This document shows positions 17,123 to 24,921 of a DNA stretch of 64,000 bases, in pieces (position 1 is the stretch's first letter; each line of letters starts with the position of its first letter). This stretch comes from JAJDTQ01 sp965204235. GTDB lineage: Bacteria; Desulfobacterota; Binatia; UBA9968; JAJDTQ01. The notes beneath the pieces are model-generated. The model was not told the origin of the DNA and did not search any database. It saw nothing but the letters and a program-made list of their open reading frames with translations. The translations under genes and the position numbers were made by a program. Location of the stretch: assembly GCA_965204235.1 (NCBI GenBank), contig OZ241979.1, positions 2,852,001 through 2,916,000 of the forward strand, written 5' to 3'.

Positions 17123-17926
17123 ATGGGACGGAAGATGACGGTGCCGGAAGTCTTGAGCATGAAGGAGCGGGGAGAGAAGATCGTGAGCCTGACGGCTTAC
17201 GACTACTGTCTCGCCCGGATCCTGGACCAGGCCGGGGTGGACGTCCTGCTGGTGGGGGATTCGTTGGGGTCGGTGGTGCAGGGGCACGAGAACACGCTGC
17301 CGGTCACCCTCGACCACGTGGTCTATCACACCCGGGCGGTGGTGCGGGGGCGCCGGCGCGCCCTGGTGGTGTCGGACATGCCGTTCCTGACCTTCCAGTT
17401 GGGGGTGGACGAAGCCCGGCGCAACGCGGGCAGGCTGGTCCAGGAGGGCGGCGCGGAGGCGGTCAAGCTGGAAGGAGGCGTGACCCGGGCCGACGCCATC
17501 GAGGCGATTGTGAACATGGGCGTGCCGGTCATGGGCCACGTGGGCCTCACGCCCCAGTCGGTGCACCGGTTCGGCGGCTACCGCATCCAGGGTCGGGGCG
17601 AGGCCGATGCCCGGGCCATCCTCGACGACGCCCTGGCGGTGGAGCAGTCAGGGGCGTTCGCGGTGGTGCTGGAAGGCATCCCGGTGCAACTGGCCGGGGA
17701 GATCACCCAGCGTCTGTCCATCCCCACCATCGGCATCGGCGCGGGCGTGCAGTGTGACGGACAGATCCTGGTGGCCCACGACATGCTGGGCCTGTTCGAT
17801 GACTTCACTCCCAAGTTCGTCAAGCGCTACGCCGACCTGAAGGAGACCATCGGCGGCGCGGTCCATGCCTACATGGAAGAGGTGCGGACCCAGGCCTTCC
17901 CGGGAGAGCAGCACACGTTCCATTGA
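17123..17926 (+). CDS. panB: 3-methyl-2-oxobutanoate hydroxymethyltransferase
   Basis: Transfers a hydroxymethyl group from methylene-tetrahydrofolate to alpha-ketoisovalerate to give ketopantoate, the first step towards pantothenate and CoA. The 267-residue protein has the family segments VSLTAYDYCLARILDQAGVD, LLVGDSLG, EAVKLEGG, VMGHVGLTPQS and the PTIGIGAG motif. The ATG at 17123 is directly preceded by GGAGGAGGGTGGAACC. panC follows after 40 bp; panB-panC pairing is standard. Confidence 0.96.
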   Translation: MGRKMTVPEVLSMKERGEKIVSLTAYDYCLARILDQAGVDVLLVGDSLGSVVQGHENTLPVTLDHVVYHTRAVVRGRRRALVVSDMPFLTFQLGVDEARRNAGRLVQEGGAEAVKLEGGVTRADAIEAIVNMGVPVMGHVGLTPQSVHRFGGYRIQGRGEADARAILDDALAVEQSGAFAVVLEGIPVQLAGEITQRLSIPTIGIGAGVQCDGQILVAHDMLGLFDDFTPKFVKRYADLKETIGGAVHAYMEEVRTQAFPGEQHTFH

Positions 17927-17966
17927 CCGCGGAGACCACCGTTCCGCGGTCCCGGGGCCCCTGGTC

Positions 17967-18824
17967 ATGTTACCCAGCATCCGCAAGATACCGGAGATGC
18001 AGGCGTGGAGCGACGACGCCCGGCGCCGGGGCCGGCGCATCGTCTTCGTGCCCACCATGGGCTACCTGCACGAGGGCCACCTGAGCCTCGTGCGCGAAGG
18101 CAGGAAGAACGGCGACTGCTTGGTGGCCTCCATCTTCACCAACCCTGCCCAGTTCGCCCCGTCCGAGGACTTCGACAGCTATCCACGGGACCTGGAGCGC
18201 GACGTGCGGCTGCTGGCCGCGGAACGGGTGGACCTGCTCTTCCACCCCGCGGTGGAGGACATGTACCCCCGGGGGTACCACACCTACGTGACCGTGGAGC
18301 AGATCGAGGATCGGCTCTGCGGCGCCCACCGGCCGGGCCACTTCCGCGGCGTGGCCACGGTGGTGCTCAAGCTGCTCCACATCGTGCGTCCGCACGTGGC
18401 GATGTTCGGGCTGAAGGACTACCAGCAGGTCCGGGTGGTCCGCCGGATGGTCGAGGACCTGAACATCGACGTGGAGGTCGTCGCTTGTCCCACTGTGCGG
18501 GAGCCCGACGGTCTGGCCATGAGCTCGCGCAACCGTTATCTCGGACCCGCGGAGCGGCAGGCGGCCGCGTGTCTCGGGAGCGCCCTGGGCAAGGCGGAAG
18601 AGCTGGTGCGCCGCGGCGAGACCGCGGCCCGGAGGATCCGCGAGGCCGTGGCCGCGGAGATCTCCCGGGAGCCCCTGGCGCGGCTCGAGTACGCGGACCT
18701 CTGCGACCCGGAGGAGCTCTGCCCGGTGGAAGAGGTCAAGGGTCCCACGTTGCTCGCGCTCTGCGCGTGGGTGGGCAAGGCCCGCCTCATCGACAACACG
18801 GTCCTGGGCGGAAGGGAGCCTTAG
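17967..18824 (+). CDS. panC: Pantoate--beta-alanine ligase
   Basis: Condenses pantoate and beta-alanine with ATP to form pantothenate. The 285-residue protein begins with IRKIPEMQAWSDDARRRG and contains the nucleotidyltransferase motifs PTMGYLHEGHLSLV (HxGH) and SSRNRYLGPAER (KMSKS-like), plus GLKDYQQVRVVRRMVEDL. The start at 17967 gives the normal N-terminus; an earlier in-frame ATG lies inside panB. It is the last gene before a cluster of family A repeats. Confidence 0.95.
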   Translation: MLPSIRKIPEMQAWSDDARRRGRRIVFVPTMGYLHEGHLSLVREGRKNGDCLVASIFTNPAQFAPSEDFDSYPRDLERDVRLLAAERVDLLFHPAVEDMYPRGYHTYVTVEQIEDRLCGAHRPGHFRGVATVVLKLLHIVRPHVAMFGLKDYQQVRVVRRMVEDLNIDVEVVACPTVREPDGLAMSSRNRYLGPAERQAAACLGSALGKAEELVRRGETAARRIREAVAAEISREPLARLEYADLCDPEELCPVEEVKGPTLLALCAWVGKARLIDNTVLGGREP

Positions 18825-18838
18825 CGCCGCCCCGCATC

Positions 18839-19020
18839 TGGCTTGAGGCGCCTCTCCCTATGGGAAAGCGCGTCCTTCGACTTCGCTACGCTACGCTCAG
18901 GATGAACGGAGGACTCGCTACGCTACTCTCAGGATGAATGGGGTTTCCGCTACGCTACGCTCAGGACGAACGGGGTTCTTCGCTACGCTCAGGACGAACG
19001 GGGGCAATTGCTCAGGGTTT
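18839..19020 (+). repeat. Dispersed repeat family A, tandem form
   Basis: Starts with TGGCTTGAGGCGCCTCTCCC, then CGCGTCCTTCGACTTCGCTA, followed by four tandem units ending in CAGGATGAACGG or CAGGACGAACGG, each about 30-35 bp and slightly diverged. It fills the gap between panC and smpB. The head and tail sequences recur at 29.8 and 39.7 kb. Confidence 0.85.
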
Positions 19021-19036
19021 CAGGAACGACCGACTC

Positions 19037-19516
19037 ATGGCTGCCAGGGACACCAGGGAAACGGCGCAGAAGAACGTCACCGTCAACCGGCGGGCGCGTC
19101 GGGAGTACTTCATCGACGAGTCCTTCGAGGCCGGCATGGTGCTGCTGGGCAGCGAGGTCAAGTCGCTGCGGGACGGGCGCGCGAACCTGGCCGACAGCTA
19201 CGCGCGCATCGACAAGGGCCAAGTGGTGCTGGTCAATTCCCACATCAGTCCCTACCCCGCGGCCAACATGTTCAACCACGAGCCCACCCGGGCCCGGAAG
19301 CTGCTCCTGCACAAGCGCGAGATTTCGCGCCTTGTGGGCAAGGTGAAGGAGCGGGGCTTGACCTTGATCCCGTTACGGTTATACTTCAAGGAAGGAAGGG
19401 CCAAGGTGGAGTTGGGCTTGGCGCGGGGCAAGAAGCTCTACGACAAGCGCGCCACGGTCAAGGAGAAGATGGTCCGGCGGGAGATGGAGCGATCCATGAA
19501 GAGCCGCCGGAGTTGA
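19037..19516 (+). CDS. smpB: SsrA-binding protein SmpB
   Basis: Binds tmRNA and delivers it to stalled ribosomes for trans-translation. The 159-residue protein shows NVTVNRRARREYFIDESFEAGMVLLGSEVKSLR, the SYARI segment, HEPTRARKLLLHKREI and the C-terminal basic KKLYDKRATVKEKMVRREMERSMKSR tail that enters the mRNA channel; length is typical. Its tmRNA partner gene starts 28 bp after the stop codon on the same strand, a common arrangement. The ATG at 19037 gives the expected N-terminus; earlier in-frame starts lie in the repeat. Confidence 0.97.
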   Translation: MAARDTRETAQKNVTVNRRARREYFIDESFEAGMVLLGSEVKSLRDGRANLADSYARIDKGQVVLVNSHISPYPAANMFNHEPTRARKLLLHKREISRLVGKVKERGLTLIPLRLYFKEGRAKVELGLARGKKLYDKRATVKEKMVRREMERSMKSRRS

Positions 19517-19543
19517 CCGCCCGGACTCGAAAAGGTTTCACAC

Positions 19544-19893
19544 GGGGGCGATATGGGTTCGACGGGGGTGGGAAGTCAAAGTGGCATGCCGAGGTCCTGC
19601 CGCCTCGTTAAAAAGGCAGGGCTGCAAGTAACTGCAGACGATCAAGAATACGCCCTGGCTGCATAGACGGCCAGCGTCTTGCCGGCTTTCTCCCGCGGGG
19701 TCGGACAAGGCGTCGTTCAGCGGGATGGACCGATTCCCCTGCCGGAGGGGATGAGGTCGAGATTCAAACCGGCTGGTTGCTCAGGACCCCGTCGCCGGGG
19801 GCCTGCGGAACGAGACTCGAACGGCGACTAAGCATGTAGTCACTTCTGGCGGAAAGCCTTCGGACGGGGGTTCGATTCCCCCCGCCTCCACCA
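19544..19893 (+). ncRNA. ssrA: Transfer-messenger RNA (tmRNA)
   Basis: The 350-nt gene starts GGGGGCGATATGGGTTCGAC and ends with a tRNA-like T arm (GGTTCGATTCCC) and CCGCCTCCACCA; the 7-bp acceptor stem includes the G3-U pair needed for alanylation, and CCA is encoded. The tag frame runs 19634-19666 and reads ADDQEYALAA followed by TAG, ending in the ALAA degron. It rescues stalled ribosomes together with SmpB, whose gene lies immediately upstream. Confidence 0.97.
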
Positions 19894-19905
19894 AATTTTC
19901 ATCAA

Positions 19906-19937
19906 CCCCTGCCTGCCTCACCACAGGCAGGCAGGGG
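19906..19937. terminator. 13-bp perfect hairpin after ssrA
   Basis: CCCCTGCCTGCCT, 6-nt loop, AGGCAGGCAGGGG, located 12 bp after the tmRNA 3' end and between it and the convergent SDR gene. There is no long T-run, so termination is inferred from position and stem strength. Confidence 0.6.
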
Positions 19938-20058
19938 TCCCACAGCGCCTTGCCCATTCAAAGCCCCGGTCCGCGGCGCTCCTCAGGTTCTCCCGCAGCA
20001 GGCGTTTCATGGCGGCCCCTTCCGCGGCCGCCGTATCCTTGTCCGGCCGCGGCGCCGG

Positions 20059-20829
20059 TCATATCAGCGACCTGGACTGGCAGCCGTCCACGTTGAGGCA
20101 GGCGCCGGATATCCAGCTCGCCCGTTCCGAAGCCAGGAAGACCACCAAGTCCGCCACCTCCTGCGGCGTGCCGAAGCGGCCTGCGGGGATCTCGCGTTCC
20201 ACGAACGCGGCGATGGCCGCAGGGTTCTCCTTTTGCCGCCGGTCCCACGAACCGCCGGGAAAGAGGATCGATCCCGGCGCCACGCTGTTGACCCGTATGC
20301 CGTGGGGCGCGAGCTCGCGCGCCATCTCCTTGGACAGGCTGATGAGCGCCGCCTTGGCCGCGTTGTAGGTCATGGGTCCGCCCCACTCGCGGCCGTAGAT
20401 GGAGACGATGTTGACGATGCAGCCCTGCCTCCGTTCCCGCATGGAGGGCGCCGCCAGCCGGCACAGGTCCAGGGCGGAAAAGAAGTTCAGGTCGAACCCT
20501 CCGCGCCAGTCCCCGCCGGACGCGGTGAGGTCCCCGCCCGGACGGGAGCCGCCCACGTTGTTCACCAGGATGTCCACGTCCCCGAACCGGGACCGGGTCT
20601 CGTCGAGCCAGCACCGCGCCTGGTCCTCGTGGGTCACGTCCACCGCGGACCCAGCCGCTTCCGCGCCCTGTCCACGCAGTTCCCGTACCGCGGCGTCGAG
20701 GGCTTCACTTCCCCGGGCGCACAGGCTCAACCGGCACCCCTCCGCGGCCAGCCCCGCGGCAATGGCCTTGCCGATGCCTCGGCTCGCGCCGCTGATCATG
20801 GCTACCTTTCCGGTGAGGCCCAGGTCCAT
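20059..20829 (-). CDS. Short-chain dehydrogenase/reductase (SDR), FabG-like
   Basis: A 256-residue NAD(P)-dependent oxidoreductase of the classical SDR family: cofactor motif SGASRGIGKAIA (residues 14-25), NNVGG, the catalytic serine in NIVSIYG, and Tyr/Lys in MTYNAAKAAL, followed by RVNSVAPGSI. The C-terminal WISGACLNVDGCQSRSLI is the usual end of the fold. Substrate cannot be told from sequence; 3-oxoacyl-ACP reductase-like or a catabolic alcohol/sugar dehydrogenase are both possible. It stands alone, convergent to ssrA; AAGGAGCAACC is its ribosome-binding region. Confidence 0.9.
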   Translation of the reverse strand: MDLGLTGKVAMISGASRGIGKAIAAGLAAEGCRLSLCARGSEALDAAVRELRGQGAEAAGSAVDVTHEDQARCWLDETRSRFGDVDILVNNVGGSRPGGDLTASGGDWRGGFDLNFFSALDLCRLAAPSMRERRQGCIVNIVSIYGREWGGPMTYNAAKAALISLSKEMARELAPHGIRVNSVAPGSILFPGGSWDRRQKENPAAIAAFVEREIPAGRFGTPQEVADLVVFLASERASWISGACLNVDGCQSRSLI

Positions 20830-20861
20830 GGTTGCTCCTTGGGGATTTGTTTTCTCGGCCT

Positions 20862-20880
20862 TTCAGGATTTCGTGTGGGT
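20862..20880 (+). repeat. Dispersed repeat family B
   Basis: TTCAGGATTTCGTGTGGGT, identical to the copy at 12375 except for its last base, in the gap between the SDR and acyltransferase genes. Confidence 0.75.
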
Positions 20881-20921
20881 TGTCACACTCCCCTCCCACG
20901 CGATGATCTGCGTGGAACTCC

Positions 20922-20968
20922 GATTCCCCTCCCCCCTTGAGGGGGAGGGTTAGGGAGGGGGGCGTCCG
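20922..20968 (+). repeat. Dispersed repeat family C (hairpin element)
   Basis: Begins CGATTCCCCTCCCCCCTTGA and continues GGGGGAGGGTTAGGGAGGGG. CTCCCCCC/GGGGGAG can pair around TTGA. A copy in inverted orientation lies at 21064 and a direct copy at 42778. The 315-bp gap 20830-21143 consists of this pair, a family B copy and unassigned sequence between them. Confidence 0.8.
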
Positions 20969-21063
20969 TGCCACCGGACCCATCGGCGCCGGCGCCAACG
21001 GACAGACGGCTGAAACGGGTTGGACTGGTCCGGGTAGAGGACTCCACCCCTCAACCCCGCCGT

Positions 21064-21104
21064 ACCCCCCACCCTGTCCCTCCCCCTCAAGGGGGGAGGG
21101 GATC
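21064..21104 (-). repeat. Dispersed repeat family C, inverted copy
   Basis: CCCTCCCCCTCAAGGGGGGA with flanks; the reverse complement closely matches 20922-20962. The two face each other across about 95 bp, forming a large imperfect inverted repeat. Confidence 0.75.
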
Positions 21105-21143
21105 GGATAATGTCGTCCGTGCGTTCCCAATGGACGGCGGGGA

Positions 21144-22079
21144 TCAGGCGTCCCAGCCGGCGGGGCGGCGGAAGCCCATCCAGCTCCACTGGTCGGGATG
21201 GCGGCGCACCATCTTTTCGATCTCCCGGACGAACAGGCTGGCGTTGGCGCGGAGGTCCGCCTCCCGGTCGCCCGTGTGGGCGAACCGGATCTCCGGCTCC
21301 ACGTGGAGGGTCAGCCGGTTCCCCCGGTCGCGGACCATGAAGACCGGGAGGACCGCGGCGCCGGTGCGCCGGGCGATGGTGATGGGACCTCTCGGGGCCG
21401 GCACCTGACGTCCGAGGAAGTCCACTGCCACCCCTGTGGTCTTGAACTCGTCCGGGACCACGAGGACGACCTCGTTGCGCCGCAGCGCGCCGATGATCCG
21501 GGGAACGGAGTCGCGGCTGGGACGCGCGGGTATGATCTTGATCCCGGCTCTGGCGAAGTACTCGCTCTGGAGCGCGGCGAAACGGGGTTCCCGCGGCATC
21601 CGGATGACGACGCTGAACTCGTAGCCCTGGGCCACCAGCCGCGGGCCGATGATCCCGAAGTTGCCGAAGTGGGCGCTCATGGCGAGGACGCCCTTCTTCC
21701 GGGCCAGGGCGTCGCGCAGGTGCTCTTCCCCCTCGATGTCGATGCGCGAGCACAACTCGTCGTCGGCCACGTACAGAGTGGCCACGGTCTCGAGCAGCGC
21801 GTGGGCGAAGTTGGTCCAGGCCCGCCGCACCACGGTGCGGCGCTCCGCCTCGGTGGACAACTCCCGCCCCAGAGTGTCCTCGACGGTGTCGCGCATCCGC
21901 TTCCGGTATCGCCGGAACAGCAGCAGGCTCACCGGCTCCGCGAGTCTGGCGATGTAGAACGGCGCGGCCGGCGGCAGCCAGCGGAGGACGGCGATGAGGG
22001 TGCGCAGGAAGTATTCGGCGGCTCGGTAGCGGAGGCGGTACAGGAGCCCGCTGCGTCCGTCGGCTCGGCTTCGTCTCAT
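21144..22079 (-). CDS. LpxL/HtrB-family lysophospholipid (lipid A) acyltransferase
   Basis: A 311-residue protein with an N-terminal hydrophobic segment (YFLRTLIAVLRWLPPAAPFY, about residues 22-41) and the acyltransferase fold of the lipid A secondary acyltransferases: AMSAHFGNFGIIGP as the HX4(D/E)-type block, VVIRMPREPRF, and VPAPRGPITIARRTGAAVLPVF. These enzymes transfer acyl chains from acyl-ACP to lipid A or related glycolipids at the inner membrane. It overlaps the upstream desulfurase gene by 4 bp (ATGA), so translation is coupled. Whether the substrate is lipid A or another glycolipid cannot be read here. Confidence 0.87.
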   Translation of the reverse strand: MRRSRADGRSGLLYRLRYRAAEYFLRTLIAVLRWLPPAAPFYIARLAEPVSLLLFRRYRKRMRDTVEDTLGRELSTEAERRTVVRRAWTNFAHALLETVATLYVADDELCSRIDIEGEEHLRDALARKKGVLAMSAHFGNFGIIGPRLVAQGYEFSVVIRMPREPRFAALQSEYFARAGIKIIPARPSRDSVPRIIGALRRNEVVLVVPDEFKTTGVAVDFLGRQVPAPRGPITIARRTGAAVLPVFMVRDRGNRLTLHVEPEIRFAHTGDREADLRANASLFVREIEKMVRRHPDQWSWMGFRRPAGWDA

Positions 22080-23269
22080 GCCAGGCGTGGTTCCGGCAGA
22101 CCTTCGCTGACCCGGCCCAACGCCGAGAGTCCCCGCAGGCGCTCGATGATCCCGGGTATCCGGTCCGCGGCGAAGTCCACCTCCGCCGCGGTGTTGTAGC
22201 AGCTCAGGCTGAACCGGACGGCCCCTTGCAGCCATTGCGGCGGCGTCTTCATGGCCCGCAGCACGTGGGAGGGCTCCACCGACCCCGCGGTGCAGGCGGA
22301 CCCCGTGGAAGCGCAGATGCCGAATTCGTCCAGCAGCACCAGGATCGATTCCCCCTCCAGGTACTCGAAGGCGATGTTGAGGGTGTTGGGCAAACGGTCC
22401 GACTTCCCCCCGTTCACCCGCGCTCCGGGACAGGCGGACAAGAGCGAGTTTTCGAGCCGGTCGCGCAGGCCGGCCAACTGCTCCCGCGCCGCGGCCACGT
22501 CTCCCGCGGCCAGGGCCGCGGCCTCGCCCATACCCACGATGCCGGCCACGTTCTCGGTCCCGGCCCGACGGTTGCGCTCCTGGTGCCCCCCGACGATCAG
22601 GGGGCGGAGCGTGATCCCCCGCCGGACGTACAGTGCTCCCACGCCCTTGGGGCCGTGGAACTTGTGGGCCGAGACGGTCAGGAGGTCGATGGGGCCGTCC
22701 TTCAGGCGGAGTTCGACCTTCCCCGGGACCTGCACCGCGTCCACGTGGAAGGGGATGCCCCTGGCCTTGACGATCTCGCCGGCCTCGCGGACCGGGAAGA
22801 CCACGCCGGTCTCGTTGTTGGCGTACATGATCGAGACCAGGGCGGTGTCGTCCGACAGGGAGTCCCGCAGCTCGTCCAGGTCCAGCCTTCCGTCCTCGTC
22901 CACCCCCAGCCACGTGACCCGGTAGCCCTTCTTCTCCAGGTGTTGGCCCAGGCCCAGCACCGCGGGATGCTCCACCGAAGTGGTGACCAAGTGGCGCTTC
23001 CCGGGGGCGGCTTCCAGGATGCCGCGGATGGCGGTGTTGTCGCCCTCCGAGCCGCAACTGGTGAACAGGACCTCCACCTCGTCGTCCGCGCCGAGGAGCT
23101 CCGCCACTTGGCCCCGGGCCCGGTCGAGGGCGCGCCCCACGCGGCTTCCGAAGCCGTGGATGCTCGAAGGGTTGCCGTAGAGCTCGGCGAGGTAGGGCGC
23201 CATGGCCTCGTGGACCTGGGGCGCCACCCGCGTGGTTGCGTTGTTGTCGAAATAGACGACGTCCGGCAT
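22076..23269 (-). CDS. Cysteine desulfurase (NifS/IscS family), paralogue 1
   Basis: PLP enzyme that takes sulfur from cysteine for Fe-S clusters or other thio-cofactors. The 397-residue protein starts MPDVVYFDNNATTRV and carries TSCGSEGDNTAI, the PLP lysine in TVSAHKFHGPKG, RAGTENVAG and the mobile catalytic-cysteine loop ASTGSACTAGS followed by VEPSHVL. It is a second desulfurase only 0.4 kb from the IscS-like gene, with an A-type carrier between. Start at 23269 gives the canonical N-terminus. Confidence 0.92.
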   Translation of the reverse strand: MPDVVYFDNNATTRVAPQVHEAMAPYLAELYGNPSSIHGFGSRVGRALDRARGQVAELLGADDEVEVLFTSCGSEGDNTAIRGILEAAPGKRHLVTTSVEHPAVLGLGQHLEKKGYRVTWLGVDEDGRLDLDELRDSLSDDTALVSIMYANNETGVVFPVREAGEIVKARGIPFHVDAVQVPGKVELRLKDGPIDLLTVSAHKFHGPKGVGALYVRRGITLRPLIVGGHQERNRRAGTENVAGIVGMGEAAALAAGDVAAAREQLAGLRDRLENSLLSACPGARVNGGKSDRLPNTLNIAFEYLEGESILVLLDEFGICASTGSACTAGSVEPSHVLRAMKTPPQWLQGAVRFSLSCYNTAAEVDFAADRIPGIIERLRGLSALGRVSEGLPEPRLA

Positions 23270-23304
23270 GGTCGTAGCCCGCGGAAGCCCGGGTTCGTGC
23301 GGCC

Positions 23305-23634
23305 TCAGACCACGAACGAGGCGCCGCAGCCGCAACTGCGCTTCACGTTGGGGTTCTGGAACACGAAGGCGGCCTCCATCAGGGTTTCCTTGTAGTCGAG
23401 TTCCGTGCCGCCCAGGTAGAGGAGGCTCTTCAGGTCCACGATCACCTTGGCCCCTTCCTGCTCGAACACCCGGTCCGTGGGCTTCGGGTCGTCCAGGTCC
23501 ATCTTGTACTGCAACCCGGAACAACCGCCGCCCACCACCTTGAGGCGCAACCCGGTATAGGCCCTTTCCTCCTGGTCGAGCAGTTCCCTGATGCGGGCGG
23601 CCGCCTGTTCGGTTATCTGGACTCCTGTGGCCAT
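23305..23634 (-). CDS. erpA: A-type iron-sulfur carrier (IscA/ErpA/HesB family)
   Basis: A 109-residue protein that carries and inserts Fe-S clusters into apo-proteins. It begins with a VQITEQAAARIRELL helix and has the three conserved cysteines: one in VVGGGCSGLQY and two in the C-terminal RSCGCGASF. Length and motifs are diagnostic of the HesB family; the split between IscA and ErpA is uncertain. It sits between two cysteine desulfurase genes on the same strand, making a mini suf/isc-like cluster without a visible U-type scaffold. Confidence 0.92.
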   Translation of the reverse strand: MATGVQITEQAAARIRELLDQEERAYTGLRLKVVGGGCSGLQYKMDLDDPKPTDRVFEQEGAKVIVDLKSLLYLGGTELDYKETLMEAAFVFQNPNVKRSCGCGASFVV

Positions 23635-23656
23635 GCGGTGTTTCCCCGGCGCAGTT

Positions 23657-24865
23657 CTAGTCCCCGGCCGCGGCTTCCGCCGCGCGTTTCCCCGCCGACC
23701 GCTTCCTGTACAGCGGCGAGAGGCCGCGCAACCGGGTGACCTCTTCCGCCACCCGGTCCACGACGTAATCCACTTCCTCTTCGGTGTTGAACCGGCCCAG
23801 CCCGAAACGGATGGCGCCGTGGGCGAGGTCTTCCCGCACCCCCATGGCCGTGAGCACGTGGGACGGCTCCATGGCCGCGGACGTGCAGGTGGAGCCCGAG
23901 GACACCGCCACGTCGTTCAGGCCCATGATCAGCGATTCCCCTTCCACGTACCCGAAGCTCACGTTCAGGTTGCCGCACAGGCGTTCCGCGGGATGTCCGT
24001 TCAGGTGGACCTCGTCGAGGCGCGAGAAGATGCCGGCCTCGAGCCGGTCGCGCAGTCCGGCCACGTAGGGCCGCTCCGCGGCCATGCCCGTCCGCGCCAG
24101 TTCGCAGGCCTTGCCGAACCCGACGATGCCGGGCACGTTCAGGGTGCCGGAGCGCAGGCCGCCCTCGTGGCCGCCGCCGTGGATGGTGGGGCCCAGGCGC
24201 ACCGCGGGCTTCCGGGCGCTCACGTAGAGGGCCCCCACCCCCTTGGGGCCGTGGAGCTTGTGGGCCGTCATCGAAAGCAGGTGGACCCGCGACGCTTCCA
24301 CGTCGATGGGCATCTTGCCCACCGCCTGGGTGGCGTCCGTGTGGAACAGGACGCCGTGCTCCTCGGCGATGCGGCCGATCTCGTCCAGGGGCTGGATGGT
24401 CCCCACCTCGTTGTTGGCCGCCATGACGGAGATGAGCACGGTCCGGCCGTCGATGGCCGCCCGCAGCCGGTCCAGGTCCACCGTGCCGCGGGCGTCCACG
24501 GGCACGCAGGTGGTCCGAAAGCCCCGGGCTTGCAGGAACTTGCAGGTGTCCAGCACGGCCTTGTGCTCGGCCGCGCAGGTGATGATGTGGTCGCCCCGGT
24601 CCCGGTACGCCTCCGCCGCCCCCTTGATGGCGAGGTTGTCGGACTCGGTGGCGCCGCTGGTGAAGACGACCTCCTTCGGGGCCGCGCCGACCAGGCCGGC
24701 CACGTTCTTGCGCGCTTCGTGCACCGCGACCTCGGCTTCCCAACCGAACGCGTGCTTGCTGGCGGAGTTGCCGAACTGCTCGGTGAAGAACGGCAGCATG
24801 GCGTCCACCACCCGGGGGTCCACCGGAGTGGTGGCGTGGTTGTCGAAGTAGATGGGCAGCTTCAT
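23657..24865 (-). CDS. iscS: Cysteine desulfurase (IscS-like), paralogue 2
   Basis: A 402-residue PLP enzyme: MKLPIYFDNHATTPVDPRV start, FTSGATESDNLAIKG, PLP lysine in SMTAHKLHGPKG, LRSGTLNVPGIVGFG and the active-site loop SSGSTCTSA followed by MEPSHVL. The FDNHATTPVDPRVVDAM and loop sequence fit the group I IscS/NifS enzymes. Start at 24865 is preferred over an in-frame ATG 11 codons upstream because it gives the family N-terminus. The gene ends 22 bp before the A-type carrier and follows uvrA by 56 bp. Confidence 0.93.
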   Translation of the reverse strand: MKLPIYFDNHATTPVDPRVVDAMLPFFTEQFGNSASKHAFGWEAEVAVHEARKNVAGLVGAAPKEVVFTSGATESDNLAIKGAAEAYRDRGDHIITCAAEHKAVLDTCKFLQARGFRTTCVPVDARGTVDLDRLRAAIDGRTVLISVMAANNEVGTIQPLDEIGRIAEEHGVLFHTDATQAVGKMPIDVEASRVHLLSMTAHKLHGPKGVGALYVSARKPAVRLGPTIHGGGHEGGLRSGTLNVPGIVGFGKACELARTGMAAERPYVAGLRDRLEAGIFSRLDEVHLNGHPAERLCGNLNVSFGYVEGESLIMGLNDVAVSSGSTCTSAAMEPSHVLTAMGVREDLAHGAIRFGLGRFNTEEEVDYVVDRVAEEVTRLRGLSPLYRKRSAGKRAAEAAAGD

Positions 24866-24921
24866 GGGCGGCGAGCCTCTCGGGGGCGCCTCCCTCATTT
24901 AGGCCGGAAGCCCCGCGAATG

